Of a DNA stretch of 64,000 bases, positions 28,166 to 37,729 are shown in pieces. Position numbers and translations under genes: made by a program. The notes under the pieces were generated by a model, which had not been told where the DNA came from, made no database searches, and was given only the letters and a program-made list of their open reading frames with translations. Source of the stretch: Halomonas alimentaria (lineage in GTDB: Bacteria > Pseudomonadota > Gammaproteobacteria > Pseudomonadales > Halomonadaceae); the NCBI RefSeq assembly GCF_009902005.1, contig NZ_WUTT01000001.1, positions 2,446,227 to 2,510,226 on the forward strand, in the 5' to 3' direction. Numbering within the stretch: the stretch's first letter is position 1; every line of letters starts with the position of its first letter.

Positions 28166-30448
28166 TTACGGCGATTCTAACGCAAGGTGCCCGCAATCGA
28201 CACCGGGCCGAACGCCGGGCCGGGCCGTCTCGGGAATCGACAGCTCGTCACCGCCGAGTCGGAAGGTCAGCGCGCCGTCCAGGCCGGTGCTCCACTGGCA
28301 GACCCCGGCGCGCCGGAAGCGCCTGACTACCTCGGGCGCCGGGTGGCCGAAGGGGTTATGGCGCCCCACGCTATAGACCAGGTGGCGAGGGGCGAGCGCC
28401 GCCACCAGCGCCGGACCCGAACTGGTGGCACTGCCGTGGTGACCGGCGAGCAGCAGGCTCACGGGAGCAGCGGCCTCGCCCAGCAGCCGCCGCTCCTGTG
28501 CCTTGCCCAAGTCGCCGGTCAGCAGCAGGCGATGATCGCCGGCGGTGACCTCAAGCACGCAGGAGCGGTCATTGTCCGAGAGCCCCCTTACATCGTGGGG
28601 TGGCCACAGCAGGCGGAAAGCGACGCCGTCACGACGCCACTCGCGACCGGCCCTGCAGGGCTCGCCCCCCGTCCCCGGCAGCGCTGCCTGGGGCCCCAGG
28701 TAGTGCTCGACGCGATGCTGCGCCTCCAGGCCCGCCACCCCACCGGCATGATCACCATCGGCGTGGCTGACGATCACCGTGTCGAAGGCTTGTCCCGGTG
28801 GCCACAGCGTTTCCAACGGCGTGAAACCCGAGGCGAAGCGCGGCCCGGTATCGTAGAGCAGCCGATAGTCCGCGGTAGCGAGCTCGACCAGCTGGCCCTG
28901 CCCCACATCATGAACCCTGACCACCAGCTCACCGGGCGGCAGGCGCTCGGGCTGCCACAACAGCGGGACCAGCACCAGCAACAGCGAGGCCGTCACCCGC
29001 AAGCGTCGATCCAGGCCGGGCAATCCCCACAGCATCGCCAGGACCAGAAGCGCGAGCGCCACCGGCAGCGTCTGGACGGGTTCGGGGTGCCACAGCGGCA
29101 GCCACGCTGCCGCCGCATCCAGCAGCCATGCCAGCCCTTCAGCCAGCCGTGCGAACAGCCACCAGCAGGCCTGTGTCAGCCCCGGCAGGGGTGTCAGCAA
29201 CCACCCCAGCAGTCCCAGCGGCACCAGCAGGCTGCCCACCAGCGGCACGGCGACCAGGTTGACCAGCGGTGCCCCCGGAGCCAGACGATCGAAGGCCAGC
29301 AGCACGGCGGCGGCCATCGCCGGGGCCAGCAGCAGTTGGGTACGCACCAGCCCCCACAGCCAGCCACGCACCCCGCGCGGTCGCGGACGACCCTGCCAGA
29401 TGAGGATCAGCATGGCCACCGCCCCGAAGGAGAGCCACAGTCCCGGCCGCCAGGCGCTGAGCGGGTCGATCAACAGCACCAGGGCGAGCGCCAGCCACCA
29501 GCCCTGCCAGGGCCCCGGCGCATGGCGCCCGCTGGCTACCCAGAGGCCCACCAGGGCCATGGTCAAGGCGCGCAGGGCTGGTGGCTCGAGTCCGGCCAGC
29601 AGCGCATAGCCACTCGCCCCGCACGCCGCCAGCCACCAGGGCCATACCGTCAGTCGCCAGCGCTCCGGCGTCACCAGGCGTGCGACGCCGCGACCCAGCA
29701 GCAGCACGAAGGCCGCCACCAGGCTCACATGGAGGCCGGAGATCACCATCAGGTGGGTGGTGCCGGTGGCGTTGAGCAGCGCCCAGTCCTCATCCGAGAG
29801 GCGCTCGCCGGCCCCCAGGGTCAGGGCCGCCAGCCAGCGTGACGGGAGTGGAGGCAGCTGTTGCCTGTCGAGCAGTGCCAGTGCCAGGCCCCGAGGGTCG
29901 GGCGGCGCCGTGGCCAAACGTTGCGGAGCCGGTGCGTCGCGGACATAGCCGGTCGCCTGGATGCCCTCGCGCCACAGCCAGGCGCGATAGTCGAAGGTAC
30001 CGGGGTTGGCGAGCCCGCCGGGGGGTCGCAGCCTGACGGCGAGTGCCCAGCGCTCCCCCTTCTGCATGGGCGGCGGCGCATAGGCATTGAGGCGGACTCG
30101 TGTCAGCTCATCACAGGGCAGCCGCGGCGAGGCGATGGGCCGACACCGCTCCACGGCCACGCCGAGTCGTGTCAGCCGCCCCTGCGACACCACCGATTCG
30201 AGCCGCCCCTCCAGCACCAGGTCGACGCCCCCCAATCCGGGCGGCAACTGCCCGCCCTGCACCGTGAGCACGGCGCCCGCCATCCAGGAGACCAGCAGCA
30301 CACCCGCCACCGCCGCCCTGCAGCGTAGCGCCAGGCTAGCCAGTAACACCAGGCCCAGCCCCTCGGCGAGGCCCGGCGGCGGACTGGCCCCCAGCCCGAT
30401 GCCCGACAGCACGGCGAGGGCCAGGGGAAGTGCCCATCCTCTCGGCAT
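28166..30448 (-). CDS. comEC: ComEC/Rec2 family DNA internalisation protein
   Basis: 760 residues from the ATG at 30448. Three parts: an N-terminal OB-like DUF4131 region (to about residue 190), the Competence channel domain with many helices (about 200-480, including GTTHLMVISGLHVSLVA), and a C-terminal metallo-beta-lactamase-like domain with SHADGDHAGG. It forms the inner-membrane channel for single-stranded DNA in natural transformation. All domains are intact; no other competence gene is in the window. Same location in Pseudomonas. Confidence 0.92.
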   Translation of the reverse strand: MPRGWALPLALAVLSGIGLGASPPPGLAEGLGLVLLASLALRCRAAVAGVLLVSWMAGAVLTVQGGQLPPGLGGVDLVLEGRLESVVSQGRLTRLGVAVERCRPIASPRLPCDELTRVRLNAYAPPPMQKGERWALAVRLRPPGGLANPGTFDYRAWLWREGIQATGYVRDAPAPQRLATAPPDPRGLALALLDRQQLPPLPSRWLAALTLGAGERLSDEDWALLNATGTTHLMVISGLHVSLVAAFVLLLGRGVARLVTPERWRLTVWPWWLAACGASGYALLAGLEPPALRALTMALVGLWVASGRHAPGPWQGWWLALALVLLIDPLSAWRPGLWLSFGAVAMLILIWQGRPRPRGVRGWLWGLVRTQLLLAPAMAAAVLLAFDRLAPGAPLVNLVAVPLVGSLLVPLGLLGWLLTPLPGLTQACWWLFARLAEGLAWLLDAAAAWLPLWHPEPVQTLPVALALLVLAMLWGLPGLDRRLRVTASLLLVLVPLLWQPERLPPGELVVRVHDVGQGQLVELATADYRLLYDTGPRFASGFTPLETLWPPGQAFDTVIVSHADGDHAGGVAGLEAQHRVEHYLGPQAALPGTGGEPCRAGREWRRDGVAFRLLWPPHDVRGLSDNDRSCVLEVTAGDHRLLLTGDLGKAQERRLLGEAAAPVSLLLAGHHGSATSSGPALVAALAPRHLVYSVGRHNPFGHPAPEVVRRFRRAGVCQWSTGLDGALTFRLGGDELSIPETARPGVRPGVDCGHLALESP

Positions 30449-30561
30449 TGCCTGGCTCCGACAACCGGGGCCGATCTCCCCGCAGCGTGAAAGGCCGCGG
30501 GTGCGGTCACGCGGCCTTGTATGGATAATAGGCCAGGTCACGATGCCGCGAGCCAGTGCCC

Positions 30562-31101
30562 ATGCCGCGCCGCCTGCTACAGCGCTACATGCCCCACCCC
30601 GATACCCTGAGGCGACAGCGCTCGCTGCGCTTCATGAACGGCCTGATCGGCAATCCCGCACTATGGGTGCTGACTCGACGCAGCGTGGCCAACGCCTTCT
30701 CGGTGGGCCTGTTCAGCGCCATGCTGCCGATCCCTCTGCAGATGGCGGTGGCGGCCTGCGGCGCCTGGCTGGCACGTTGCAATCTCCCGCTCTCGGTGGG
30801 CCTGGTCTGGGTCACCAACCCCTTGACCATGCCGCTGATCTTCTACGCCAATTACCGCCTCGGGGCCTGGCTGATGGATGTACCGGCACGCGACGCCCCC
30901 GAGCGCCTCTCCCCCTACTGGATCGCCGAACGGCTGGGCGACATCCTGCCCTCCCTGGCGCTGGGCTCGGTGGTCACGGCGGTGGCGCTGGCGCTCGTCG
31001 CCAACCTGGCAGTGCGGCTGCTGTGGCGCTGGCAGATCTCGCGCAGTTGGAAGGCCCGCCATCGACGGCGGCGCCGAGCCGACTGCGACGACGCCCTGTA
31101 G
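30562..31101 (+). CDS. DUF2062 domain-containing membrane protein
   Basis: 179 residues from the ATG at 30562 (MPRRLLQRYMPHPDTLRR); a GTG two codons upstream is possible. The DUF2062 core (NPALWVLTRRSVANAFSVGLFSAMLPIPLQM) is followed by two or three hydrophobic helices and a basic tail. The function of the family is unknown. It is divergent from comEC and convergent with lolD, the same neighbourhood as in Pseudomonas. Confidence 0.88.
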   Translation: MPRRLLQRYMPHPDTLRRQRSLRFMNGLIGNPALWVLTRRSVANAFSVGLFSAMLPIPLQMAVAACGAWLARCNLPLSVGLVWVTNPLTMPLIFYANYRLGAWLMDVPARDAPERLSPYWIAERLGDILPSLALGSVVTAVALALVANLAVRLLWRWQISRSWKARHRRRRRADCDDAL

Positions 31102-31151
31102 TCCCCCAGGCACGACACCATCCTGCCCCAGCTCAGGCCCCCACAATGCAG

Positions 31152-31175
31152 GCGGCCGCCTCGAGAGGCGGCCGC
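31152..31175. terminator. GC-rich hairpin between DUF2062 gene and lolD
   Basis: An 11-bp perfect stem (GCGGCCGCCTC with its complement) and a 2-nt loop centred at 31163-31164. No T tract on either side, so termination strength is uncertain; it lies exactly between two convergent genes. Confidence 0.55.
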
Positions 31176-31197
31176 AGGCATGGCGAACGGTACGGGC

Positions 31198-31911
31198 TCA
31201 GCTCGCGGTCGACGCACGCGGCTGTTCGCTCAGCTTCCCTTCGTCGAGGCGCATGACACGATCCTGGTGGGCGGCCAGGGCAGGGTCGTGGGTGACGATG
31301 ACGAAGGCGCAGGCGGCGGTACGGGCCAGCTCATCCATCAGCGCCAGGATGCCGGCAGCGGTGTGCTGGTCGAGATTGCCGGTGGGCTCGTCCATCAGCA
31401 CCAGGCTGGGATCGGTGACCAGTGCACGGGCGATGGCCACCCGCTGGCGTTCGCCGCCGGAGAGCTCGCCGGGCTTGTGGTCGGCGCGCGATGCCATGCC
31501 CACCTTCTCCAGCAGCTTCATGGCGCTGGCCTCGGCCACCTTCTTGCGCTGGCCACGCACGATCAGCGGCAGGGCCGCGTTCTCCACCGCGGTGAACTCG
31601 GCCAGCAGATGGTGGAACTGGTAGACGAAGCCGATATGACGGTTGCGGAAGCGTCCCAGTGCGGCCTCACCGAGGTTGAGCAACGACTCGCCGGCGATAC
31701 GCACCTCGCCGCGGCTGGGCCGGTCGAGCCCGCCCAGCAGATTGAGCAGTGTGGTCTTGCCGGAGCCGGAACTGCCGACGATGGCCACTCGCTCACCGGC
31801 ATTGACGGTGAGGGTGAGCCCATCGAGCACGGTAATGTCCTGAGGCCCCTCGCGGTAGACGCGGGTCAGGTCGTGGCACTCCAGCATCGTCTGCCCGGCG
31901 GTACGTTGCAT
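31198..31911 (-). CDS. lolD: LolD, ATPase of the lipoprotein release system
   Basis: 237 residues from the ATG at 31911, which has AGGAGA 6 nt upstream; a second ATG at 31956 would add 15 residues and overlap lolC by 8 nt. LolD powers release of lipoproteins from the inner membrane to LolA. Walker A GSSGSGKTT, the Lol-specific FVYQFHHLLAEFTAVENAALP, signature LSGGERQRVAIARAL and LMDEPTGNLD are all present. Only one membrane partner gene (lolC) is adjacent; lolE is not found here. Confidence 0.93.
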   Translation of the reverse strand: MQRTAGQTMLECHDLTRVYREGPQDITVLDGLTLTVNAGERVAIVGSSGSGKTTLLNLLGGLDRPSRGEVRIAGESLLNLGEAALGRFRNRHIGFVYQFHHLLAEFTAVENAALPLIVRGQRKKVAEASAMKLLEKVGMASRADHKPGELSGGERQRVAIARALVTDPSLVLMDEPTGNLDQHTAAGILALMDELARTAACAFVIVTHDPALAAHQDRVMRLDEGKLSEQPRASTAS

Positions 31912-31948
31912 GGCTGTCTCCTGGTGGGGGCTCGGGGCGTGGCGGGCA

Positions 31949-33190
31949 TCACTCATAGCGCAGCACCTCCGCCGGCTGCACGCGGGCGGCGCGCCATGCC
32001 GGATAGAGGGTGGAGAGGAAGGTCAGGACCAGGGCCGCGGCGACGATATTGCCGACGTCCTCCCAGTGCAGCCGCGAGGGAAGATTGCTGATGAAGTAGA
32101 CACCGGCGTCGAGGAACTGGATGCCGAACACCGCCTCGACCCAGTCGATGATGTCGGAGATGGTCAGTGCCAGCAGCACCCCGAGCCCCACGCCCACCAG
32201 GATACCGATCACCCCGATGGCCAGGCCCTGGACCACGAAGATGCCCATGATCGAGCGCGGCGTGGCGCCGATGGTGCGCAGGATGGCGATATCGGCGTGC
32301 TTGTCGGTAACCACCATGACCAGGGTCGAGACGATATTGAAGGCCGCGACGGCAATGATCACCGTGAGCAGCAGCGCGATCATGCGCTTCTCCATCTGGA
32401 TCGCCTGGAAGAGGTTGCCGTGGGAGAAGGTCCAGTCGTAGCCGCGGTAGCCCGGCCCCAGCTCGTTGACGATCGCCCGGGTCTCGGCGCTCGCCGCGAA
32501 CAGGTCATCGAGCTCCAGGCGCAGGCCGCCCACGGCGTCGCCCAGGCGCGCCAGGGTCTGCATGTCCTCGATATGGGCATAGGCCAGGGCGGCGTCGAGA
32601 TCAGCCCCGACGCTGAAGATACCGCTGACATTGAAGCGCTTGAGTCGAGGGAAGACCCCGGCCGGGGTGATCGAGGCCTCGGGCACCAGCAGGGTGACCC
32701 GGTCGCCGACCCCCACCCCCAGGCGTCGCGCCAGGATCGAGCCGAGCACGATGTTCCACTCGCCGGACTCGAGGTCGGCTAGACTGCCCTGCTGCATGTT
32801 CTCGCCGATGATCGACACCCGATCCTCCCACTCGGGATGGATACCATTGACCATGGCGCCCTCGTTGCTGCCGCCTACCGAGAACATGCCCTGCTGCTCC
32901 ACGTAGGGGGCGGCACCGATCACCCGGTCGCGCGTCATCAGGCGCTCAGCCAGCGCCTCCCACTCCACCATGCCGGTGCGTGACTCGATCTTGGTGTGGG
33001 GCACCATACCGAGGATCCGTGTGCGCAACTCGTGATCGAAGCCGTTCATCACCGAGAGCACCAGGATCAGCACGGCCACACCGAGCATCAGGCCCAGCAT
33101 GGAGGTCAGCGATATGAAGGAGATGAAGTGGTTGCGGCGCTTGGCGCGCACATAGCGCAACCCGATCAGGAAGGGCAGTCTATCCAGCAT
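31949..33190 (-). CDS. lolC: LolC/LolE (possibly LolF-type) lipoprotein-releasing permease
   Basis: 413 residues from the ATG at 33190 (MLDRLPFLIGLRYVRAKRRNHFISFIS), AAGGAA upstream. FtsX-like permease: one helix at the N terminus, a large periplasmic MacB-like domain (about 50-265), and three helices at the C terminus ending in PAWRAARVQPAEVLRYE. The N-terminal motif is the classic LolC/E signature. In Pseudomonas the order is lolC-lolD-lolE; here the third gene is missing, so the protein may work as a homodimer (LolF style) or pair with a LolE encoded elsewhere. Confidence 0.9.
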   Translation of the reverse strand: MLDRLPFLIGLRYVRAKRRNHFISFISLTSMLGLMLGVAVLILVLSVMNGFDHELRTRILGMVPHTKIESRTGMVEWEALAERLMTRDRVIGAAPYVEQQGMFSVGGSNEGAMVNGIHPEWEDRVSIIGENMQQGSLADLESGEWNIVLGSILARRLGVGVGDRVTLLVPEASITPAGVFPRLKRFNVSGIFSVGADLDAALAYAHIEDMQTLARLGDAVGGLRLELDDLFAASAETRAIVNELGPGYRGYDWTFSHGNLFQAIQMEKRMIALLLTVIIAVAAFNIVSTLVMVVTDKHADIAILRTIGATPRSIMGIFVVQGLAIGVIGILVGVGLGVLLALTISDIIDWVEAVFGIQFLDAGVYFISNLPSRLHWEDVGNIVAAALVLTFLSTLYPAWRAARVQPAEVLRYE

Positions 33191-33214
33191 TGATGGCGTT
33201 CCTTGTCGGCGATG

Positions 33215-33254
33215 GCCCTGTAGCAAGGCGGCATTAGCCCTGCAGCAAGGCGGC
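33215..33254. repeat. Two 18-bp direct repeats upstream of lolC
   Basis: GCCCTGTAGCAAGGCGGC (33215-33232) and GCCCTGCAGCAAGGCGGC (33237-33254), identical but for one base, 22 bp apart start to start, i.e. two helical turns. They lie 25-65 bp upstream of the lolC start and could be a regulator site for the lol genes, or chance duplication. An AAGGC-TTTT-GCCTT hairpin follows near 33266-33279. Confidence 0.5.
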
Positions 33255-33303
33255 GGGCGCCCATGGTAAGGCTTTTGCCTTGGCGCTGCATCGCCGGGAA
33301 GCG

Positions 33304-35610
33304 CTAATCCACGGGATTTGCACGGCTCTCGCCGATGGCAGCCGCGAACTCGGGATGCGGCTCGGGCATGCCGATGCAGGCGCCCTGGGCGAAATCCACA
33401 CCCAGGGCGCGCACCCGTGACAGCACCGCCTCGCTGTGCACGAACTCCGCCACCGTGGCGATGCCCAGTTCGCGGGCGAACCCCACGATACCGCGGATCA
33501 GGGTCTCGGCATCGGCGTCGGTATCGACCTGACGCACCAGGCTGCCATCGATCTTGAGCAGGTCCACGTCGAGACGAAGCAGATGCTCGAAGTTCGAGTA
33601 ACCGCTGCCGAAGTCATCGATGGCGATGCGCACCCCAAGCGCCTTGGCCCGCTCGATGAAGGCGCTGACCACGGCATAGTTATCGATACCCTCGGATTCG
33701 AGGATCTCGAAGATCAGCCGCTCGCCGGCGCCACTCTCGGCCACCCGCGCCAGCAGCACCTCGCTGATCTCGGCATCGGCGATATCCTCGCCGGAGAAGT
33801 TCAAGGAGAACTCGTGGGGACTCTCGGCCATGGCCGTCAGGCAGCGATCGATCATGGTCAGCGTCAGCCGGCGGTAGAGCCGACTGCGCCGGGCCACCTC
33901 GAGGAAGACGCCGGGACTGACCGGGCTGCCCTCTTCATCCAGCATCCGCACCAGGCATTCAAACTTGCCGACCCGCCCGCTCGCCACCTCGAGAATCGGC
34001 TGGAAATAGGCCACGACCCGGCCATCATCGAGGGCCTCGGCCAGCCGATTGGCCCAGGCCAGGTTGCGCTCATAGTCGCGGCGCACCCGGGTGGCCGGAT
34101 CATAGAAGGCGAAGGGCCGCTGCTCTCCGCGGGCCTGCTTGAGGGCGATGTTGGCCGACGAAAGCAGGGTCTCGTCGCCATCGCTGCCGCGCTCCAACTG
34201 CCAGCTCGAGGCCACGCCCAGAGTCATCTGCAGCGGCAGTTCCTGCCCCCGCCAGTCGAGCCGCAGGCCGCTCAGGGAGTGGTAGAGAGATTCGACAGTC
34301 GCCTGCAGGGTGTCATCTGCCACGGCACCGGGGAGCCACACCGCCTGCTCGTCACCGGGCATGCGATAGAGCCGGCAATTGCGCCAACCACTCGCCTTCA
34401 ACAACTCTTCGAGACGCGTCGCCAGGTGCTGGATCACCCGGTCACCGCAGCGATGGCCGAAGAGGTCGTTGATCTGCTTGAAGCCGTCGACATTGACCAG
34501 CATCAGCGAACCCGCCCGGCCCGCCTCGAGGTCGGCCAGCAGTCGCGCGCGGTTGGGCAGCCGGGTCAGCGGATCGGTATAGAGAGTGCGCAGCTGGCGC
34601 AGCAGCCCCGCCACCAGGAACAGGATCACCCCCGCCAGCACCAGCAGGGCCAGGCCGATGCCGACCAACAGCTGCAGGTTGACCCCGCGCATGGGGGCCA
34701 GGACGGCATCGATCTCGGCCTGGGGCACGGCGATACCGAAGACCATGCCGGCGCGGGAGGTATCGTGATAGAGCGACCAGGGCTCTCCCCCGAGGGCGAG
34801 ATCGCGCCGCACCATGCCCTCCACGGCGGCCAGTTTGTCGGCGTCACGGTGCAGCTCCAGCGCCGACACCTCCTCGATGAGGCGCTGGGCTCGCTGCAGG
34901 TCCTCGGCACGGGCCAGGCTGGAGAGGTTGCGATTCTCGCGATCGACCAGGAAGGCGAAGGTGCTGGGGGTAACCTGCACATCGCTGACCAGGCCGATGA
35001 TGTCATCGGCCACCCAGTCGCTGGCGGCCATGCCGAGCACGCGCCCCGCCGCATCGAGAATCGGCGCACTGACGCTGATCACCGCATCGTCGATACGCGG
35101 CTTGAAGTAGGTAGCGGTCCAGTGTGGCTGGGGGTTGCCCTCGCGCCAGCCATCAAGGCGGCTCTGCAACCACTCCGCCTGGGCCCAGCCGGACTCCAGT
35201 GGCTCGACCACCACACGCTGCTCCTCGCGACGCGCGAACATCGCGACGGGGCGCGCCGACCGGGTCAACCACAGGGTAGCTCCCCGGGCGTCGGGAAACT
35301 CTGCCAGGGCCTGCTCCAGGGCCTCGGATACCCTGGCCTCGCCCGCCTCCATCTCGGCAAGCAGTAAACCCGCCCGGGCCAACCCGCGGCTGTTCTGCTC
35401 CATGCGCCGATGGTGGGCATCGATGCGGTCGAGGTTGGCGTGGAAGGTATCGACGATCTGCCGCTCACGCAGCTCCGCGAGCGCACCCTCCGCATAGCGC
35501 AGATTGAGGGTCGAGAGCAGCCACATGCCACCGAAGAACAGCGCCACCAGCAGCGCCAGCAGCAGCATGATCAGGGGGCGGCGCCCGAGGACGGGGCGCT
35601 GACGTCTCAC
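33304..35610 (-). CDS. Membrane-bound GGDEF-EAL signalling protein with degenerate GGDEF
   Basis: 768 residues. An N-terminal helix (PLIMLLLALLVALFFGGMWLL), a periplasmic sensor of dCACHE type (about 40-310), a second helix (LLVGIGLALLVLAGVILFLVAGLL), a GGDEF-like domain (about 345-500) and an EAL domain (about 515-755). The GGDEF signature reads MPGDEQ, so cyclase activity is doubtful. The EAL motif is ECL, keeping the Glu, and DDFGSGYSN and KIDGSLV are intact, so phosphodiesterase activity is plausible. The start overlaps the upstream lipoprotein gene (ATGA), suggesting a functional pair. Confidence 0.88.
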   Translation of the reverse strand: MRRQRPVLGRRPLIMLLLALLVALFFGGMWLLSTLNLRYAEGALAELRERQIVDTFHANLDRIDAHHRRMEQNSRGLARAGLLLAEMEAGEARVSEALEQALAEFPDARGATLWLTRSARPVAMFARREEQRVVVEPLESGWAQAEWLQSRLDGWREGNPQPHWTATYFKPRIDDAVISVSAPILDAAGRVLGMAASDWVADDIIGLVSDVQVTPSTFAFLVDRENRNLSSLARAEDLQRAQRLIEEVSALELHRDADKLAAVEGMVRRDLALGGEPWSLYHDTSRAGMVFGIAVPQAEIDAVLAPMRGVNLQLLVGIGLALLVLAGVILFLVAGLLRQLRTLYTDPLTRLPNRARLLADLEAGRAGSLMLVNVDGFKQINDLFGHRCGDRVIQHLATRLEELLKASGWRNCRLYRMPGDEQAVWLPGAVADDTLQATVESLYHSLSGLRLDWRGQELPLQMTLGVASSWQLERGSDGDETLLSSANIALKQARGEQRPFAFYDPATRVRRDYERNLAWANRLAEALDDGRVVAYFQPILEVASGRVGKFECLVRMLDEEGSPVSPGVFLEVARRSRLYRRLTLTMIDRCLTAMAESPHEFSLNFSGEDIADAEISEVLLARVAESGAGERLIFEILESEGIDNYAVVSAFIERAKALGVRIAIDDFGSGYSNFEHLLRLDVDLLKIDGSLVRQVDTDADAETLIRGIVGFARELGIATVAEFVHSEAVLSRVRALGVDFAQGACIGMPEPHPEFAAAIGESRANPVD

Positions 35611-36431
35611 CGGGTGCCCTCGATGCCCGCATCGCCAGGCGAGGCGGTGAGTGCCTCGAGCCGCTCCCTGGCCTGGTCATCGCCGTTGCTCACGGCACGC
35701 CGGTACCAGCGCAACGCCTCCTCCCGTTCGCCAGCCAGTTCGGCCATGCTGCCCATGTGTCGCTGGGCACGGGGGTCATCCTGTTCGGCGGGAACCCGGC
35801 AGGCCTCGCGAGCCTTGCCCAGGTTGCGAATGGTGAACAGCAGGTAGCAGTCGTTGGCCTGGCGCCGATCCACCGCCTCCTCGACTCGCTCGTCGCGCTC
35901 CGCCAGGGGCTCGGCAGGCATCTCGACGGCATCGGGTGCGGGTGCCGCGGCGGCACGGCGTGCCTCCTGCTGGCGCACCCGTGAATAGAAGGCATTGACC
36001 TCGGCGGGGCAGGAGTAGAGGTAGCCGCGCCGAAAGCGAGCCAGGGTCTCACGACTGACGGGGCGCTCGGCATACTCGTCGGCGACGGCCGCACAGCGGC
36101 GATCACGCTCCTGCGAGATATCGGTCAGCACCTCGGCATAGCGAGGATCCTCGCCATGCTTCTCCAGATAGCGGGTCAACGGATCGATGTAGGGCTGGTC
36201 GAACAGCGCCTGACGCTCTTCGCGACGCTCCCGGGCCAGCGCCGCCTGTTCCGCATCATCGCGTCCGAAGAGTCCTGCAAGGCGCTGACCCTGGGCGCTG
36301 ATCGCCTCGCCGGAACGCGTCAGCCACTCGTTCGAGGTGCTGGCCACCGTTTCACGGTCGGGAAGCGAGGTACAGCCGCCGAGCATCAGACCAAGCAAGG
36401 TGATCACGGAAAGCAGGGAACTGGCGCGCAT
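35607..36431 (-). CDS. Lipoprotein with short Sel1/TPR-like C terminus
   Basis: 274 residues from the ATG at 36431, chosen because AAGGAG lies 5 nt upstream; longer frames are open. Signal peptide with lipobox LGGC (Cys about residue 20). The middle is charged and helical; residues about 210-265 (DCYLLFTIRNLGKAREACRVPAEQD...EEALRWYRRAVSNGD) resemble one to two Sel1-like repeats. Overlaps the GGDEF-EAL gene by 4 nt. I do not recognise a specific family; a partner or sensor input for the c-di-GMP protein is an inference from coupling. Confidence 0.75.
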   Translation of the reverse strand: MRASSLLSVITLLGLMLGGCTSLPDRETVASTSNEWLTRSGEAISAQGQRLAGLFGRDDAEQAALARERREERQALFDQPYIDPLTRYLEKHGEDPRYAEVLTDISQERDRRCAAVADEYAERPVSRETLARFRRGYLYSCPAEVNAFYSRVRQQEARRAAAAPAPDAVEMPAEPLAERDERVEEAVDRRQANDCYLLFTIRNLGKAREACRVPAEQDDPRAQRHMGSMAELAGEREEALRWYRRAVSNGDDQARERLEALTASPGDAGIEGTR

Positions 36432-36589
36432 GCGACTCCTTAGCGACCCCGGAACGGTCGACGTTGCCATCAGGATACCACCGCCCGGGGCGAAGACCAC
36501 CCGGGGCTGTGCCGTCCTGTGCGCTTGCATAGCGCGACCGGGCCGCCTACATTCGCCGCCTGACACCCCACGATCAGGGACATGACCCG

Positions 36590-37645
36590 ATGGCCACACG
36601 CCTGCTCCCCGAGTGGCATCCCCAGGATGCCGTCCAACTGACCTGGCCCGGCCCGGAGAGCGATTGGGCATCGATGCTGGAGCGCATCGAGGCGACCCTG
36701 GAGGCGATGGTGGTCGCCATCGCCCGCTACGAGAGCGTGCTGATCAGCGTGCCCACCACGCTTGTCCGCACCCACCTCGCGCGACGCTTCTCCCTGCTGG
36801 GTGTCCCTGCCGAGCGGCTGACGCTGGTGGTCGCCGAGGCGGACGACACCTGGGCCCGCGACCATGGCCCCCTGGCCGTGGAGTGCGACGGCAAGCTGGT
36901 ACTGAACGACTATGTATTCACCGGCTGGGGCGGTAAGTTTCCCGCCGCCAGGGACAACACCCTGACCCGCCGCCTCGCCGCAGCCGGCGCCTACGCCTGC
37001 CCGGTCAGCGAGCGTGGCCTGGTACTGGAGGGCGGCGCCATCGAGAGCGACGGCGAGGGTACCCTGCTCACCACCGAGGCCTGCCTGCTCAACCCCAATC
37101 GCAACCCCGGGCTCGACCGCCGCGCCGTGGAGGAGTGGCTCCACGCGGACTTCGGCGTGACGCGGGTGCTGTGGCTGTCCCACGGGCACCTGGAGGGCGA
37201 CGACACCGACAGCCACGTGGATACCCTGGCGCGCTTCTGCGACCCGGCCACCATCGCCTACGTGCATTGCGACGACGAGCAGGATCCCCACTACCCGGCG
37301 CTTGCCGCCATGGAGGCGGAGCTCAAGGCGCTGCGCCGCGCCGACGGCCAGCCCTACCGTCTGGTGCCCCTGCCCTGGCCCAAAGCCTGCCTGGATCCCG
37401 AGGACGGCCACCGCCTGCCGGCCACCTATGCCAACTTCCTGATCATCAACGGCGCCGTGCTGGTGCCCACCTACGGCGACGCCGCCGACACCCGGGCATT
37501 GAATGCCCTGGCCGAGGCCTTTCCGGAGCGGGATATCGTGCCCATCGACTGTCGCAGCGTGATCCGCCAGCACGGCAGCCTGCACTGCCTGACCATGCAG
37601 CTGCCCAGTGGCAGCCTGAACATCCAGGCGACTGACCAGGACTAA
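36590..37645 (+). CDS. aguA: Agmatine deiminase
   Basis: 351 residues. Converts agmatine to N-carbamoylputrescine and ammonia. The guanidine-modifying fold is shown by DDTWARDHGPLAVE (catalytic Asp, conserved segment), LSHGHLEGDDTDSHVDTLARF (catalytic His) and the nucleophile Cys333 in GSLHCLTMQ. It is followed after 84 nt by aguB, the next enzyme of the pathway. Confidence 0.94.
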   Translation: MATRLLPEWHPQDAVQLTWPGPESDWASMLERIEATLEAMVVAIARYESVLISVPTTLVRTHLARRFSLLGVPAERLTLVVAEADDTWARDHGPLAVECDGKLVLNDYVFTGWGGKFPAARDNTLTRRLAAAGAYACPVSERGLVLEGGAIESDGEGTLLTTEACLLNPNRNPGLDRRAVEEWLHADFGVTRVLWLSHGHLEGDDTDSHVDTLARFCDPATIAYVHCDDEQDPHYPALAAMEAELKALRRADGQPYRLVPLPWPKACLDPEDGHRLPATYANFLIINGAVLVPTYGDAADTRALNALAEAFPERDIVPIDCRSVIRQHGSLHCLTMQLPSGSLNIQATDQD

Positions 37646-37729
37646 ACGAGAGGCCCGGGGATAGGTTGTAGAGAATGTGAGGCTATCGCCGGATACGCCT
37701 CGAGCAAAACATAACGAGGAGAACTCAAC

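Noticed and set aside
33436..35367. 643-residue plus-strand frame over the GGDEF-EAL gene
   Set aside because: Antisense shadow; no domains, whereas the minus frame has CACHE, GGDEF and EAL motifs.
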